This document shows, piece after piece, positions 17,641 to 26,283 of a DNA stretch of 64,000 nucleotides; the stretch's first letter is position 1, and each line of letters opens with the position of its first letter. This DNA is from Burkholderia pyrrocinia (GTDB lineage Bacteria; Pseudomonadota; Gammaproteobacteria; Burkholderiales; Burkholderiaceae): the NCBI RefSeq assembly GCF_018417535.1, contig NZ_CP070978.1, positions 2,294,001-2,358,000 of the forward strand. The letters run 5' to 3'. Under the pieces are notes generated by a model. The model had not been told where the DNA came from. It ran no database searches and worked only from the letters and a program-made list of their open reading frames with translations. A program made the translations under genes and the position numbers.

Positions 17641-18130
17641 GGAAGGACTCGATAAAAAAGGGAATGCATGAGGCGCCGTGCGAAACGGCCGATGCGTGAT
17701 TATCGCGCGTCCTTGCCGTGTGCGTCGTGTCGCGATCCGGCAATCCGAAGCGGATGATTTGTCCTGTATCAGAAGAACTGTTTGATCCGATGAAACCGCT
17801 CCCGTGGTATCCGCGTGCGCGATATCACGCCGGAAGCCTTGTCGGCACTTGCGCTGGCTGCACTCGCACAGGCAACACGTCATTTCGGAAATTGAAAAAG
17901 CGGTGCGCGCGTCGTCTCGGGTCGTCCGGAAAAGTACGATCAGGCAGTTGAATGAAATAAAGAAATTCCGTTTCGGCGGGAGTCACGAATGACGCCGATC
18001 GAATGCCGAATGCAAAGCCGAAAATATCAATTGCGAAATCGGCTATTCAAGCGGAATGCAGCGCGACATACGATGGTTTCAACGCATCGACGATCGCGAT
18101 CGATGCGGGGACAACCATCTGGAGGCCACT
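17641..18130. other. Intergenic region, AT-richer, no gene seen
   Basis: 490 bp including a markedly AT-richer stretch at about 17880-18060, unusual in this window. Short open frames on the plus strand show no recognisable protein and no good ribosome site. It probably holds the promoter of the DUF4148 gene. Confidence 0.5.
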
Positions 18131-18508
18131 ATGCGATCCCTCGTTCCCGTTGCTGTTCTCTCCTGCGCACTCGTTGCGCTGCCCGCCGTCGGTTTTGCGC
18201 AGTCGGCCGGTTCCGACTGGTCGCCGAATGACGCACGGTTGAGCTGGTCGGCGGCGCGCGCCGAAACCGACGCGCAACTGATGCAGATGACGCGTGCCGG
18301 CTATCGCGCGACGACGGCCGGCAACCAGAACTATCCGCTCGCGATGCAGCGTGCGCTCGAGCGTGTCCGTAATCCGGTGCCCGACCGGTCTCGCGAAGAG
18401 CGGGCCGCGATGGAAGCGCGCGTGGCCCGCGACGCGCAAGCAGGCCATCCGGTCCAGGCGTTCTTCGTCAAGACCGCGTACTACCTGAAGGGCGAGAACA
18501 CGTTCTGA
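18131..18508 (+). CDS. DUF4148 domain-containing exported protein
   Basis: A 125-residue protein with a Sec signal peptide (about residues 1-23, ending GFAQ) and a DUF4148-like mature region. ALS-type segments before a LMQMTRAGY motif and the NYP and AYYL segments fit these small periplasmic proteins, which are very common in Burkholderia and of unknown function. A GGAGGCC ribosome site precedes ATG 18131. The next frame starts at the stop codon (TGATG). Confidence 0.72.
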   Translation: MRSLVPVAVLSCALVALPAVGFAQSAGSDWSPNDARLSWSAARAETDAQLMQMTRAGYRATTAGNQNYPLAMQRALERVRNPVPDRSREERAAMEARVARDAQAGHPVQAFFVKTAYYLKGENTF

Positions 18509-18717
18509 TGCAGGAGACGAGCATGGCTTGCCCGATCCGATTCGCCGGCGTCGTGCGCGCGTCGGCGCCGCGCCGGCTGCCGGATGTGCGGGATGGGCAC
18601 GGCGCGTGGCGCCGTGCGAAGCACAATCGCAATGCGGGTCGCGGCACGATCGCGTGCCGCATCGCGTGGCCGGATTTCGCGGCGAGCGATGCTGCCGCCA
18701 GCGAGCGCGAATCATGA
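18508..18717 (+). CDS. Possible small protein, overlapping both neighbours
   Basis: A 69-residue, Arg/Ala-rich frame. Its ATG overlaps the stop of the DUF4148 gene (TGATG) and its stop overlaps the start of the next gene (ATGA), the arrangement expected of a translationally coupled gene. A second in-frame ATG at 18523 is also possible. Composition, however, resembles an off-frame translation of GC-rich DNA and no domain is recognisable, so it may not be a real protein. Confidence 0.25.
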   Translation: MQETSMACPIRFAGVVRASAPRRLPDVRDGHGAWRRAKHNRNAGRGTIACRIAWPDFAASDAAASERES

Positions 18718-19202
18718 AGGCCACCCGGAAGAATCGTCGTCACGTGCCGCTGACCCGCGAGTGGCTGCTACCGCTGCCGCCCGCACATGTACGCGACATC
18801 TCGCTGAAATGCCACATGGCGCTCGTCGCGCTGCGCGGCGAGCACGGCAACGAGGCGCTGCTGATGCGGTTGCGCACGAGCGTCTATCTGGTGTTCCTGG
18901 CGATCGACGATGCGGTGTGCCCCGAGGCGGACATCGACTTGTGCGTCGACGCGGAGCGCGCGCTCGATGCGAGCGTGGCGCGCGCGGCGCAAAGCGGCGC
19001 ATGGGCGCTGCGCGACGACGAGTGCGTGGTGCTCGAGCGCGTGCTCGCGGCGCACGACACCTGCGTCGCGACGCTCACGCGGCATCGGCTGGCCGAGCTG
19101 TGGGGTCACGTCTGCACGTTCGCGTCGAGCGGCCAGCCTGCGCTCGTGGCGGGCGCGGCGGAGAAGATGCGCATGCATGCGGCCGAATCGCTGGCCGCGT
19201 AG
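18714..19202 (+). CDS. Hypothetical protein
   Basis: A 162-residue soluble, mostly helical protein beginning with a basic stretch (KATRKNRRHVPLTREWLLPLPP). It has several Cys residues (KCHMAL, VCPEADIDLCVD, ECVVL, DTCVA, VCTF), which could bind metal. The pattern of long amphipathic helices resembles small regulatory or chaperone-like proteins found next to DUF4148 genes in Burkholderia, but I do not recognise the family. It overlaps the preceding short frame by 4 bp. Confidence 0.65.
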   Translation: MKATRKNRRHVPLTREWLLPLPPAHVRDISLKCHMALVALRGEHGNEALLMRLRTSVYLVFLAIDDAVCPEADIDLCVDAERALDASVARAAQSGAWALRDDECVVLERVLAAHDTCVATLTRHRLAELWGHVCTFASSGQPALVAGAAEKMRMHAAESLAA

Positions 19203-19330
19203 CGCCGCGCCGGTTTCGCGGGGAGGATGGAGGAGACAGGGCCGGCCGCACCGGCGCGGCCGATGCAATCGCGCGACGTCGGCGATTGCGCGGCTGCCGC
19301 GGTAACGTCGTGCGGGCAAATCAGCGGCCC

Positions 19331-19367
19331 AAAACAAAAGCGCCACGGAGCGAACTCCGTGGCGCTT
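19331..19367 (-). terminator. Rho-independent terminator of the hpnH-side operon
   Basis: Read on the minus strand, a 13-bp stem AAGCGCCACGGAG with a TTCG loop, followed by TTGTTTT. It lies 51 bp behind the hpnH stop. Confidence 0.88.
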
Positions 19368-19417
19368 CATTCATGCCCGCCTGTGCGGAGGTACAACCCC
19401 CGCGTGGCGAAACGCGC

Positions 19418-20578
19418 TTAAGCGGCCGTTGCCGGCTTCGCCGGCTTCTGCAGCTTGCCCTTGCCGGCGCGCTGGATTTCCTCGAGCTTGATCTCGACGT
19501 GGCGCGAGAACACGTACTCGGCCGGACGCTGCTTCGCGATCGAGATGTCCGGTGCGAACGGGCCGTCGGTCTTGATGCCCTTCGTGCTCACGCGCAGCGC
19601 CTTCAGCGGGTGCGCGATCGTGTCCATCACGGCGGTGGCCTCGAAGCCGCAGTGGACCATGCAGTCCGCGCACTTCTCGTAGTTGCCGACGCCGTAGTTG
19701 TCCCACTCGGTCGTTTCCATCAGTTCCTTGAAGGTCTTCACGTAACCTTCGCCGACCAGGTAGCACGGCTTCTGCCAGCCGAACACCGTACGCGCCGGGT
19801 TGCCCCACGGCGTGCACTTGTACGTCTGGTTGCCGGCCAGGAAGTCGAGGAACAGCGACGACTGGCTGAACGACCAGCGCTTGCCGCCTTCGCCGCGCTT
19901 CAGGATTTCGCGGAACAGGTTCTTCGTCTTGTCGCGGTTCAGGAAGTGCTGCTGATCCGGCGCGCGCTCGTACGCGTAGCCCGGCGACACCGTGATGCCG
20001 TCGACGCCGATCGGCCCCAGCGTGTCGAAGAACTTCGCGACGCGCTCGGGCACCGCATCGTTGAACAGCGTGCAGTTGATGTTCACGCGGAAGCCGCGGC
20101 GCTTCGCTTCCTTGATCGCCGCGACGGCCTTGTCGTACACGCCTTCCTGCGACACCGAGTGATCGTGCGCCTGCTGGTCGCCGTCGAGGTGGACCGACCA
20201 GACGAAATACGGGCTCGGCTCGTAGTCGTCCATCTTCTTTTCCATCAGCAGCGCGTTCGTGCACAGGTACACGAATTTCTTGCGCTTCATGATGCCCTTG
20301 ACGATTTCCGGCATCTCCTTGTGGAGCAGCGGTTCGCCGCCGGCGATCGACACGACGGGCGCGCCGCACTCGTCGACGGCCTGCAGGCATTCCTCGACGG
20401 ACAGGCGCTGGTTCAGGATCGGATCCGGATAATCGATCTTGCCGCAGCCGTTGCACGCGAGGTTGCAGCGGAACAGCGGCTCGAGCATCAGCGCGAGCGG
20501 ATAGCGTTTGTTGCCGGACAGGTGCTGGCGCACGATGTACGCGCCGACACGGACTTGCTGGAGCAGCGGAATAGACAA
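19418..20578 (-). CDS. hpnH: Adenosyl-hopene transferase HpnH
   Basis: A 386-residue radical SAM enzyme that attaches the 5'-deoxyadenosyl group of SAM to hopene, the first step in making C35 extended hopanoids. The iron-sulfur cluster motif CNLACNGC (CxxxCxxC, about residues 38-45) is intact, followed by SIAGGEPLLH, the SAM-binding GGE motif. A C-terminal Cys cluster (KCADCMVHCGFEA) is typical of the HpnH/SPASM-like end. It lies 12 bp behind ispH on the minus strand, with a terminator after it, so ispH-hpnH is one operon supplying and extending hopanoids. Confidence 0.94.
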   Translation of the reverse strand: MSIPLLQQVRVGAYIVRQHLSGNKRYPLALMLEPLFRCNLACNGCGKIDYPDPILNQRLSVEECLQAVDECGAPVVSIAGGEPLLHKEMPEIVKGIMKRKKFVYLCTNALLMEKKMDDYEPSPYFVWSVHLDGDQQAHDHSVSQEGVYDKAVAAIKEAKRRGFRVNINCTLFNDAVPERVAKFFDTLGPIGVDGITVSPGYAYERAPDQQHFLNRDKTKNLFREILKRGEGGKRWSFSQSSLFLDFLAGNQTYKCTPWGNPARTVFGWQKPCYLVGEGYVKTFKELMETTEWDNYGVGNYEKCADCMVHCGFEATAVMDTIAHPLKALRVSTKGIKTDGPFAPDISIAKQRPAEYVFSRHVEIKLEEIQRAGKGKLQKPAKPATAA

Positions 20579-20590
20579 GGGATGTCCTCC

Positions 20591-21532
20591 TTAAACTTCG
20601 CGGGCGACAGCTTGCGTGAGCTTCGCCGGCAGCTTGAATTCGACTTTTTCCTCACGGCCCGCCATCGTCGCGACATCGACGGGCCCCAGCGCGCGCAGCG
20701 CGCCGATTACATCCTCGACCATCTCTTCGGGCGCCGACGCACCGGCGGTCAGGCCGACCGTCTGCACGCCCGTGAACCATTCGGCTTTCACTTCCGAGCC
20801 GTCGGCGACGAGATAGCTCGGCACACCGCTTTCGGTGCCGATCTCGCGCAGGCGGTTCGAGTTCGAGCTGTTCGTCGCGCCGACGACGAGCAGCACTTCA
20901 ACCTGTTCGCTCAGCTCGCGCACGGCGGCCTGGCGATTCTGCGTCGCGTAGCAGATGTCACGCGTGTCCGGGCCGACGAGGTCGGTGAACCGGCGCTGCA
21001 GCGCTTCGATGATGCCGCGCGTGTCGTCGACCGACAGCGTCGTCTGCGTGATGTACGCGACCGGCGTATCGACGGGCAGCGTCAGCGTAGCGACTTCGGC
21101 TTCGCTCTGCACGAGGATCACCTCGGCCGGAATCTGGCCGATCGTACCCTCGACTTCCGGGTGGCCCGCATGGCCGATCAGGATCAGCCGGCGGCCCGCC
21201 GCGGCATACTGGCGGCCCTGCACGTGCACCTTCGTGACCAGCGGACAGGTCGCGTCGAGCACGTCGAGCCCGCGCGTTTGAGCATCGCGCTCGACCGTCT
21301 GGGCGACACCGTGCGCGCTGAAGATCGCGACAGCGCCGTGCGGCACCTCGTCGAGTTCCTCAACGAATCGTGCCCCTTTATTACGCAGATTTTCGACGAC
21401 ATGCCGGTTATGAACGATCTCATGACGCACATAGACCGGCGCGCCGTGCTGTTGCAGCGCGCGATCGACGATCTCGATCGCACGGACAACCCCCGCACAA
21501 AAGCCGCGGGGCTGGGCAAGGATGACTCGCAT
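20591..21532 (-). CDS. ispH: 4-hydroxy-3-methylbut-2-enyl diphosphate reductase
   Basis: A 313-residue IspH (LytB). This is the last enzyme of the MEP isoprenoid pathway, forming IPP and DMAPP. The three conserved cysteines that hold the iron-sulfur cluster are in RGFCAGV (about residue 12), DATCPLV (about 96) and DICYAT (about 195); the substrate-binding TNSSNSNRL and EIVHN segments are present. I chose ATG 21532, where the family begins. Burkholderia usually has another ispH elsewhere; this copy is joined to hpnH and probably serves hopanoid synthesis (inference). Confidence 0.94.
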   Translation of the reverse strand: MRVILAQPRGFCAGVVRAIEIVDRALQQHGAPVYVRHEIVHNRHVVENLRNKGARFVEELDEVPHGAVAIFSAHGVAQTVERDAQTRGLDVLDATCPLVTKVHVQGRQYAAAGRRLILIGHAGHPEVEGTIGQIPAEVILVQSEAEVATLTLPVDTPVAYITQTTLSVDDTRGIIEALQRRFTDLVGPDTRDICYATQNRQAAVRELSEQVEVLLVVGATNSSNSNRLREIGTESGVPSYLVADGSEVKAEWFTGVQTVGLTAGASAPEEMVEDVIGALRALGPVDVATMAGREEKVEFKLPAKLTQAVAREV

Positions 21533-21928
21533 AAGTGAGCGAACTCCGACGACAGACACCGGGGTTCGAGGAGCTGGCACTGCTCGCTCGCCCCGGCTTG
21601 ATGTTATGAAGGCAGGAACGAACCGGCCAAGCCAGGCCCCGGAACCCCGAATTAATCGCGCATTTTAACTCTATCGGGCCGTCCTTGCTCTGGTGCCGTG
21701 TCGGTCCTGTTGCAATTGCGGGAGAGCCGCGTCGGCGCTGGCGCGCGCGGAACCCAGTAAACTACGCGGTTTCGCGGGCGGCCGCTCCGGCTGCCCGGCG
21801 TCGCGCTCATTTCAAGGCCATTCGATGACCGTCGATTCTTACGCGTATTGTCCGGCCGCCCGTGCGGTTTCGGGCGCTTTTATCCTGACCCCTATTGAGC
21901 ATGCCGGCGATCGGCAGGAGGCGCGCCG
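21533..21928. other. Divergent intergenic region ispH/hpnB
   Basis: 396 bp with a lower-GC stretch near 21650-21680 (AATTAATCGCG followed by TTTTAACTC), which is where promoters for both directions would be expected. No clear gene. Confidence 0.45.
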
Positions 21929-23116
21929 ATGATGCTGGCGATCGCTTTCCTGGTGTCCGGCCTGTCGCTGGTGATCTGGATCGTGCTGCTCGTCGCGCGC
22001 GGCGGCTTCTGGCGGGCGGTGCCCGCGCGGCCGCTGCCGCCCGAGGCGCGCGGTGCGGCGGCCGAAGCCGGGTGGCCGGCCGTCGTCGCGGTCGTGCCGG
22101 CGCGCAACGAGGCCGACGTGATCGCCCGCGCGGCGACTTCGCTGCTCGAGCAGGATTATCCGGGCGACTTTCATCTGATCATTGTCGACGACCACAGCGA
22201 CGACGGCACCGCCGACGCGGCCCGCGCGGCGGCGCTCGCGATCAACCGCGCCGACCGGCTGACGGTGCTGGCCGCGAAGCCGCTGCCGGCCGGCTGGTCG
22301 GGCAAGGTATGGGCGCAGTCGCAGGGGATCGCCGCGGTGCAGACGCTCGGCCTGCCGGCCGACTACCTGCTGCTGACGGATGCCGACATCGGCCATCCGC
22401 CCGACGCCGTCGCGCAGCTCGTCACGCGCGCGCAGGCCGAGAGCCGCGATCTCGTGTCGCTGATGGTGCGGCTGCGCTGCGATTCGTTCTGGGAAAAGGC
22501 GCTGATCCCCGCGTTCGTGTTCTTCTTCGCGAAGCTCTACCCGTTCTCGTGGATCAACAACCCGCGCAACCGGACGGCCGGCGCCGCGGGCGGCTGCATG
22601 CTCGTGAAGCGCACGGCGCTCGAGGAAGCGGGCGGCATCGAGTCGATCCGCGGCGCGCTGATCGACGACTGCAGCCTCGCCGCGCAGATCAAGCATCGCG
22701 GCAGCGGCCGCCATCCGATCCGCCTCGACCTGGCCGACCGCAGCGTGTCGCTGCGCCCGTACGACAGCTGGCGCGAGATCTGGAACATGATCGCGCGCAC
22801 CGCGTTCACGCAACTGCACTATTCGCCGCTGCTGCTGGCCGGCACGCTGCTCGGGATGGCGATCATCTACCTCGTGCCGCCCGTCGCGGCGCTCGCCTAC
22901 GGCGCGCGCGCGTGGCCGGCGTGGCTCGCGTGGGCGTCGATGTGCGCCGCGTATGCGCCGATGTTGCGCTACTACCGGCGCTCGCCGCTGTGGGCGCCCG
23001 CGCTGCCGCTCGTCGCGCTGTTCTATGTGGGCGCGACGTTCGCGTCCGCGTGGCGCTACTGGCGCGGCAAGGGCGGCCAGTGGAAGGCGCGCGTGCAGGC
23101 GCCGGTGGATCGCTGA
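21929..23116 (+). CDS. hpnB: Hopene-associated glycosyltransferase HpnB
   Basis: A 395-residue family 2 glycosyltransferase with an N-terminal membrane helix (about residues 2-24) and two to three C-terminal helices (about 300-375). The catalytic GT-A core shows VVPARNEADVI, the DDHSDDGT nucleotide-binding motif, a DxD-like TDADIGHP and a QIKHRG end. The length and region RNRTAGAAGGCMLVKR fit HpnB. It is thought to decorate hopanoid side chains. Start ATG 21929 has a GCAGGAGG ribosome site. It runs divergent from ispH-hpnH. Confidence 0.9.
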   Translation: MMLAIAFLVSGLSLVIWIVLLVARGGFWRAVPARPLPPEARGAAAEAGWPAVVAVVPARNEADVIARAATSLLEQDYPGDFHLIIVDDHSDDGTADAARAAALAINRADRLTVLAAKPLPAGWSGKVWAQSQGIAAVQTLGLPADYLLLTDADIGHPPDAVAQLVTRAQAESRDLVSLMVRLRCDSFWEKALIPAFVFFFAKLYPFSWINNPRNRTAGAAGGCMLVKRTALEEAGGIESIRGALIDDCSLAAQIKHRGSGRHPIRLDLADRSVSLRPYDSWREIWNMIARTAFTQLHYSPLLLAGTLLGMAIIYLVPPVAALAYGARAWPAWLAWASMCAAYAPMLRYYRRSPLWAPALPLVALFYVGATFASAWRYWRGKGGQWKARVQAPVDR

Positions 23117-23175
23117 GCGTTTCGCGCGCCGTTGGGGCGCGTCCCGGGAGGCTGCCTTTCCGGCGGCCGGAAAGC

Positions 23176-23217
23176 AAACAGCCCGATCGTGGAAACCGGT
23201 CGGGCTGTTTCGTTTTC
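23176..23217 (+). terminator. Rho-independent terminator of hpnB
   Basis: An 11-bp stem (AAACAGCCCGA and its complement) with a 13-nt loop, then TCGTTTTC. It lies between convergent genes and could serve both. Confidence 0.8.
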
Positions 23218-23246
23218 GGCGCAATGGCGGACCGATGCGTGCGCGC

Positions 23247-24650
23247 CTACCGCTGGGTCAGCATCATGTACATCTGGACCACGACGTCCGGCGAGAACGT
23301 GAACGGCACCCAGCCGTAGCCCGTGTGGCGGGCGACCAGCAGGCGGTCGCCGTTCGACTGCTTCTGCACGGCCATCATCGGGTTCTTCGTCGTCACGAAA
23401 CGCCAGCCGGCCGGGATGCCGGGCGGCGGCTCCGGCTGCATCGACGCGCGCGCATGCGCGAGTTCCTCGATCAACTGACCCAGTTGCTCCGGATGCAGCG
23501 TGATCGATTCGCCGTTGACGGTCAGCGTGAGTTCGTTCTGCGTCGGACGCGACACGTGCAGCGTCGATTTGTCGGCCGGGTTGGCGGCGGCTTCGGTTTC
23601 GGTCGCGGCTTCGGCTTGCGCCGTCGCGACGATCGCGGTTCCGGCGTCGGCCGCCGCATCGGCTACATCGGCTACATCGGCCGCAGCCGGCGCGGCTGCG
23701 TTCACAGCCGGTTCCGCCGCCGGCGTGTCCGCCGGTGCCGGTTCGACGACTTCGGCGGCAACGGCCGTGGCGGCCATTGCGTTCGTCGCGGCTTCCTTGA
23801 CGACGGCCTCGACCAGCGCTTCGGCGTCGGCGATGGCCTTCGCGTGGTGCTGCGCGGCGGCCTCGGCCTGCGCGATCGCTTCGGTATGGCGCTGCGTGAC
23901 GGCTTCGGCCTGCGCGGTGGCGTCGGCGTGGCGTTGCGCGGCGGCTTCGGCCTGCGCGATCGCCGCGGCGTGACGCTGCGTGACGGCTTCCGCCTCGGCG
24001 GTGGCGTCGGCATGACGCTGCGCGGCGGCCTGCGTTTCGGCGATCGCTTCCGTGTGACGCTGCGCGAGCGCTTCGGCCTCGGCGATCGCGGCCGTGTGAC
24101 GCTGCGTGGCCGCGTCGGCCTCGGCGATCGCTTGCGCGTGACGTTTCGCGGCGGCCTCGGCTTCGGCGGTCGCGGTCGCATGGCGCTGCGCGGCCGCATC
24201 GGCTTCGGTCGCGGCGGCGTAATGGCGTTGCGCGGCGGCCTCCGCTTCGGCGATCGCGGCTGCGTGACGTTGCGATGCGGCTTCGGCATCCGCGTGACGT
24301 TGCGCGAGCGCTTCGGTCAGTGCGGTGGCTTCCGCGTGGCGCTGCACGGCGGCTTCGGCTTGCGCGGCGGCATCCGTATGACGGTGGGCGGCGGCTTCGG
24401 CGGTGGCGGTCGCTTCGGCGTGGCGCTGCTGCGCGGCTTCGGCCTCGGCGGCTGCCGCCGTGTGGCGTTGCGCGGCGGCCTGCGCTGCGGTTTCCGCGTC
24501 GGCGTGACGTTGCGCGGCGGCCTGGGCTTGCGCTGCTGCGGCGCGCGCGAAGGCTTCCGCGCTGCGGGCCGCCTGCTGCGCGGCGTGGTGATCGTGGAGG
24601 AGCTGATCGACGCCCGCGTTGAGCGAATCGATCTGATCGTTCAGGTTCAT
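23247..24650 (-). CDS. Alanine-rich coiled-coil repeat protein, unknown function
   Basis: A 467-residue protein in three parts. Residues 1-45 are a helical cap (NLNDQIDSLNAGVDQLLHDHH). About residues 46-280 hold 17 tandem units of consensus QRHxxAxAxAEAAx, sixteen of 14 residues and one of only 10 (a four-residue deletion, which would make a stammer in the coiled coil). Two heptads per unit predict a long alpha-helical coiled coil with a His line along one face. An Ala/Pro-rich linker follows, then a C-terminal domain of about 100 residues (LTLTVNGESITLHPEQLGQLIEEL ending PDVVVQMYMMLTQR). The gene sits between hpnB and hpnA. No signal peptide. I do not recognise the family. Confidence 0.75.
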   Translation of the reverse strand: MNLNDQIDSLNAGVDQLLHDHHAAQQAARSAEAFARAAAAQAQAAAQRHADAETAAQAAAQRHTAAAAEAEAAQQRHAEATATAEAAAHRHTDAAAQAEAAVQRHAEATALTEALAQRHADAEAASQRHAAAIAEAEAAAQRHYAAATEADAAAQRHATATAEAEAAAKRHAQAIAEADAATQRHTAAIAEAEALAQRHTEAIAETQAAAQRHADATAEAEAVTQRHAAAIAQAEAAAQRHADATAQAEAVTQRHTEAIAQAEAAAQHHAKAIADAEALVEAVVKEAATNAMAATAVAAEVVEPAPADTPAAEPAVNAAAPAAADVADVADAAADAGTAIVATAQAEAATETEAAANPADKSTLHVSRPTQNELTLTVNGESITLHPEQLGQLIEELAHARASMQPEPPPGIPAGWRFVTTKNPMMAVQKQSNGDRLLVARHTGYGWVPFTFSPDVVVQMYMMLTQR

Positions 24651-24729
24651 GCGTGTCTTCTCTGCGTAAGACCCGCGATTTTACCCGCTGCGCAGGGGCT
24701 GGTCCGTGCGCGACGTGTAACAAAGTGCG

Positions 24730-24756
24730 CAAAGCGGCGCGAGGCGCGCCGCTTTG
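24730..24756 (-). terminator. Hairpin between hpnA and the repeat-protein gene
   Basis: A 12-bp perfect stem CAAAGCGGCGCG with its complement and an AGG loop, directly after the hpnA stop on the minus strand. The T-tract is poor (CGCACTTTG), so it may be a weak or read-through terminator. Confidence 0.55.
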
Positions 24757-24758
24757 TG

Positions 24759-25766
24759 TTACTTCAGGTACCCCGCCGAGCCGAACCAGTCGAGCGCATC
24801 GCGCAGCCCTTCGCGGTACGGGCGCGCGCGGTAGCCGAGCTCGCGCTCGGCCTTCGCGGACGTGAAATACATCTTGTTCTTCGACATCCGCAGCCCGTCG
24901 ACGGTGACGAACGGCTCCTTCTTCGTGAACTTCGCGACCGCTTCGGCGCCGACCGCGAGCGGGTACAGCGGCCAGCGCGGCAGCGCGATGGTCGGCGCCT
25001 TGCGGCCCGTCATCTGCGCGATGTCGGCCAGCATCTGCTGCAGCGGCAGGTTCTCGCCGCCGAGGATGTAGCGCTCGCCGATCCGGCCGCGCTCGAGCGC
25101 GAGGAAGTGGCCGTGCGCGACGTCGTCGACGTGCACGAGGTTCAGCCCCGTGTCGACGAACGCGGGAATCTTGCCGAGCGCGGCCTCGACGATGATGCGG
25201 CCGGTCGGCGTCGGCTTCACGTCGCGCGGGCCGATCGGCGTCGACGGGTTGACGATCACGGCCGGCAGCCCTTCGTCGGCGATCATCCGCTCGACCGCAC
25301 GTTCCGCGAGCACCTTGCTGCGCTTGTAGACGCCGATCGCCTGCTCGGGCGTGAGCGGCCGGTTTTCGTCGGACGGGTCGCCCGCGCTCGTGACCTTCAG
25401 CGTCGCGACGCTGCTCGTGTAGACGATCCGCTCGACGCCTTCGGCGCGTGCCGCGCGCATCGTCGCGACCGTGCCTTCGAGGTTCGCGCGTTCGATCTCG
25501 TCGGGATCGGGCGCCCACAGCCGGTAGTCGGCCGCCACGTGCAGCAGGTAGCGCACGCCGCGCAGCGCGGCGCGCATCGACGCCTCGTCGCGCATGTCGC
25601 CGGTGACGATCTCGGCGTCGAGATCCGCGACGTTCGTGCGCGGGCTGGTCGGGCGCACGAGCACGCGCACCGCAAAGCCCTTCTGTTGCGCGATGCGTGC
25701 GACGGCCGAGCCGACGAAACCGGACGCGCCGGTGACGAGAACGAGATCGCGGGAGGTATCAGTCAT
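24759..25766 (-). CDS. hpnA: Hopanoid-associated sugar epimerase HpnA
   Basis: A 335-residue extended SDR (NAD-dependent epimerase/dehydratase) with a TGASGFVGSAVAR Rossmann motif, the active-site pair YKRSK (Tyr and Lys), and the extended-SDR end segment GYRARPYREGLRDALDWF. The DLRLWAPDP-like region ADYRLWAPDPDEIERANLEG is characteristic of HpnA. It is assumed to prepare the sugar that decorates hopanoids. I chose ATG 25766. It lies upstream of the repeat protein on the same strand, so the two may share a transcript. Confidence 0.9.
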   Translation of the reverse strand: MTDTSRDLVLVTGASGFVGSAVARIAQQKGFAVRVLVRPTSPRTNVADLDAEIVTGDMRDEASMRAALRGVRYLLHVAADYRLWAPDPDEIERANLEGTVATMRAARAEGVERIVYTSSVATLKVTSAGDPSDENRPLTPEQAIGVYKRSKVLAERAVERMIADEGLPAVIVNPSTPIGPRDVKPTPTGRIIVEAALGKIPAFVDTGLNLVHVDDVAHGHFLALERGRIGERYILGGENLPLQQMLADIAQMTGRKAPTIALPRWPLYPLAVGAEAVAKFTKKEPFVTVDGLRMSKNKMYFTSAKAERELGYRARPYREGLRDALDWFGSAGYLK

Positions 25767-25970
25767 GCGTTTCCTTCGGGGCCGCGCGCGAGCGGCGCGG
25801 CGGTTGAGCATCGGCGAGATTGTACGTGGTCGGCGCGCGCGGCGACGCATCGCCGGCGCGCCCGGCGGGCCGTGCTTCCGCGGCGGCGCGCGGCCTGCCT
25901 GCCCGGCGCGTGTGCGAAGCGGCCGACGCGACTACAATGCCGGGCTTGAATGCAACGGGAGGGCGACGCG

Positions 25971-26267
25971 ATGAGCCGCAATGAACTGGACGAACGGATC
26001 GAGACCTACTACGTGCGGGTGCGCGGCGTCGTGCAGGGCGTCGGCTTCCGTCATGCGACGGTGCGCGAAGCGCATGCGCTGAAGCTGCGCGGCTGGGTCG
26101 CGAATCTCGAGGACGGCAGCGTCGAGGCGATGATCCAGGGCCCCGGCGCGCAGATCGACCGGATGCTCGCGTGGCTGCGCCACGGGCCGCCGGCCGCGCA
26201 CGTGACCGAGGTGACGTTCGAGGAACGTCGGACCGAAAGGCGCTTCGAGCGTTTCCAGCAGCAGTAA
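25971..26267 (+). CDS. acyP: Acylphosphatase
   Basis: A 98-residue acylphosphatase that hydrolyses acyl phosphates. The catalytic loop RVRGVVQGVGFRHATVREA contains the phosphate-binding Arg, and the catalytic Asn lies in GWVANLEDGSVEA. A strong GGGAGGGC ribosome site precedes ATG 25971. The EamA gene starts 16 bp after the stop, so the two are probably one operon. Confidence 0.93.
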   Translation: MSRNELDERIETYYVRVRGVVQGVGFRHATVREAHALKLRGWVANLEDGSVEAMIQGPGAQIDRMLAWLRHGPPAAHVTEVTFEERRTERRFERFQQQ

Positions 26268-26283
26268 CAGGCGCACGACAACG

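Noticed and set aside
21895..23319. 474-codon plus-strand frame over hpnB
   Set aside because: Off-frame translation of the glycosyltransferase; hpnB in the other frame has all family motifs.
22953..25949. 998-codon plus-strand frame rich in Gly-Phe-Gly and Arg repeats
   Set aside because: It is the antisense of the 14-residue coiled-coil repeat protein and of hpnA; the apparent repeats mirror the real gene.
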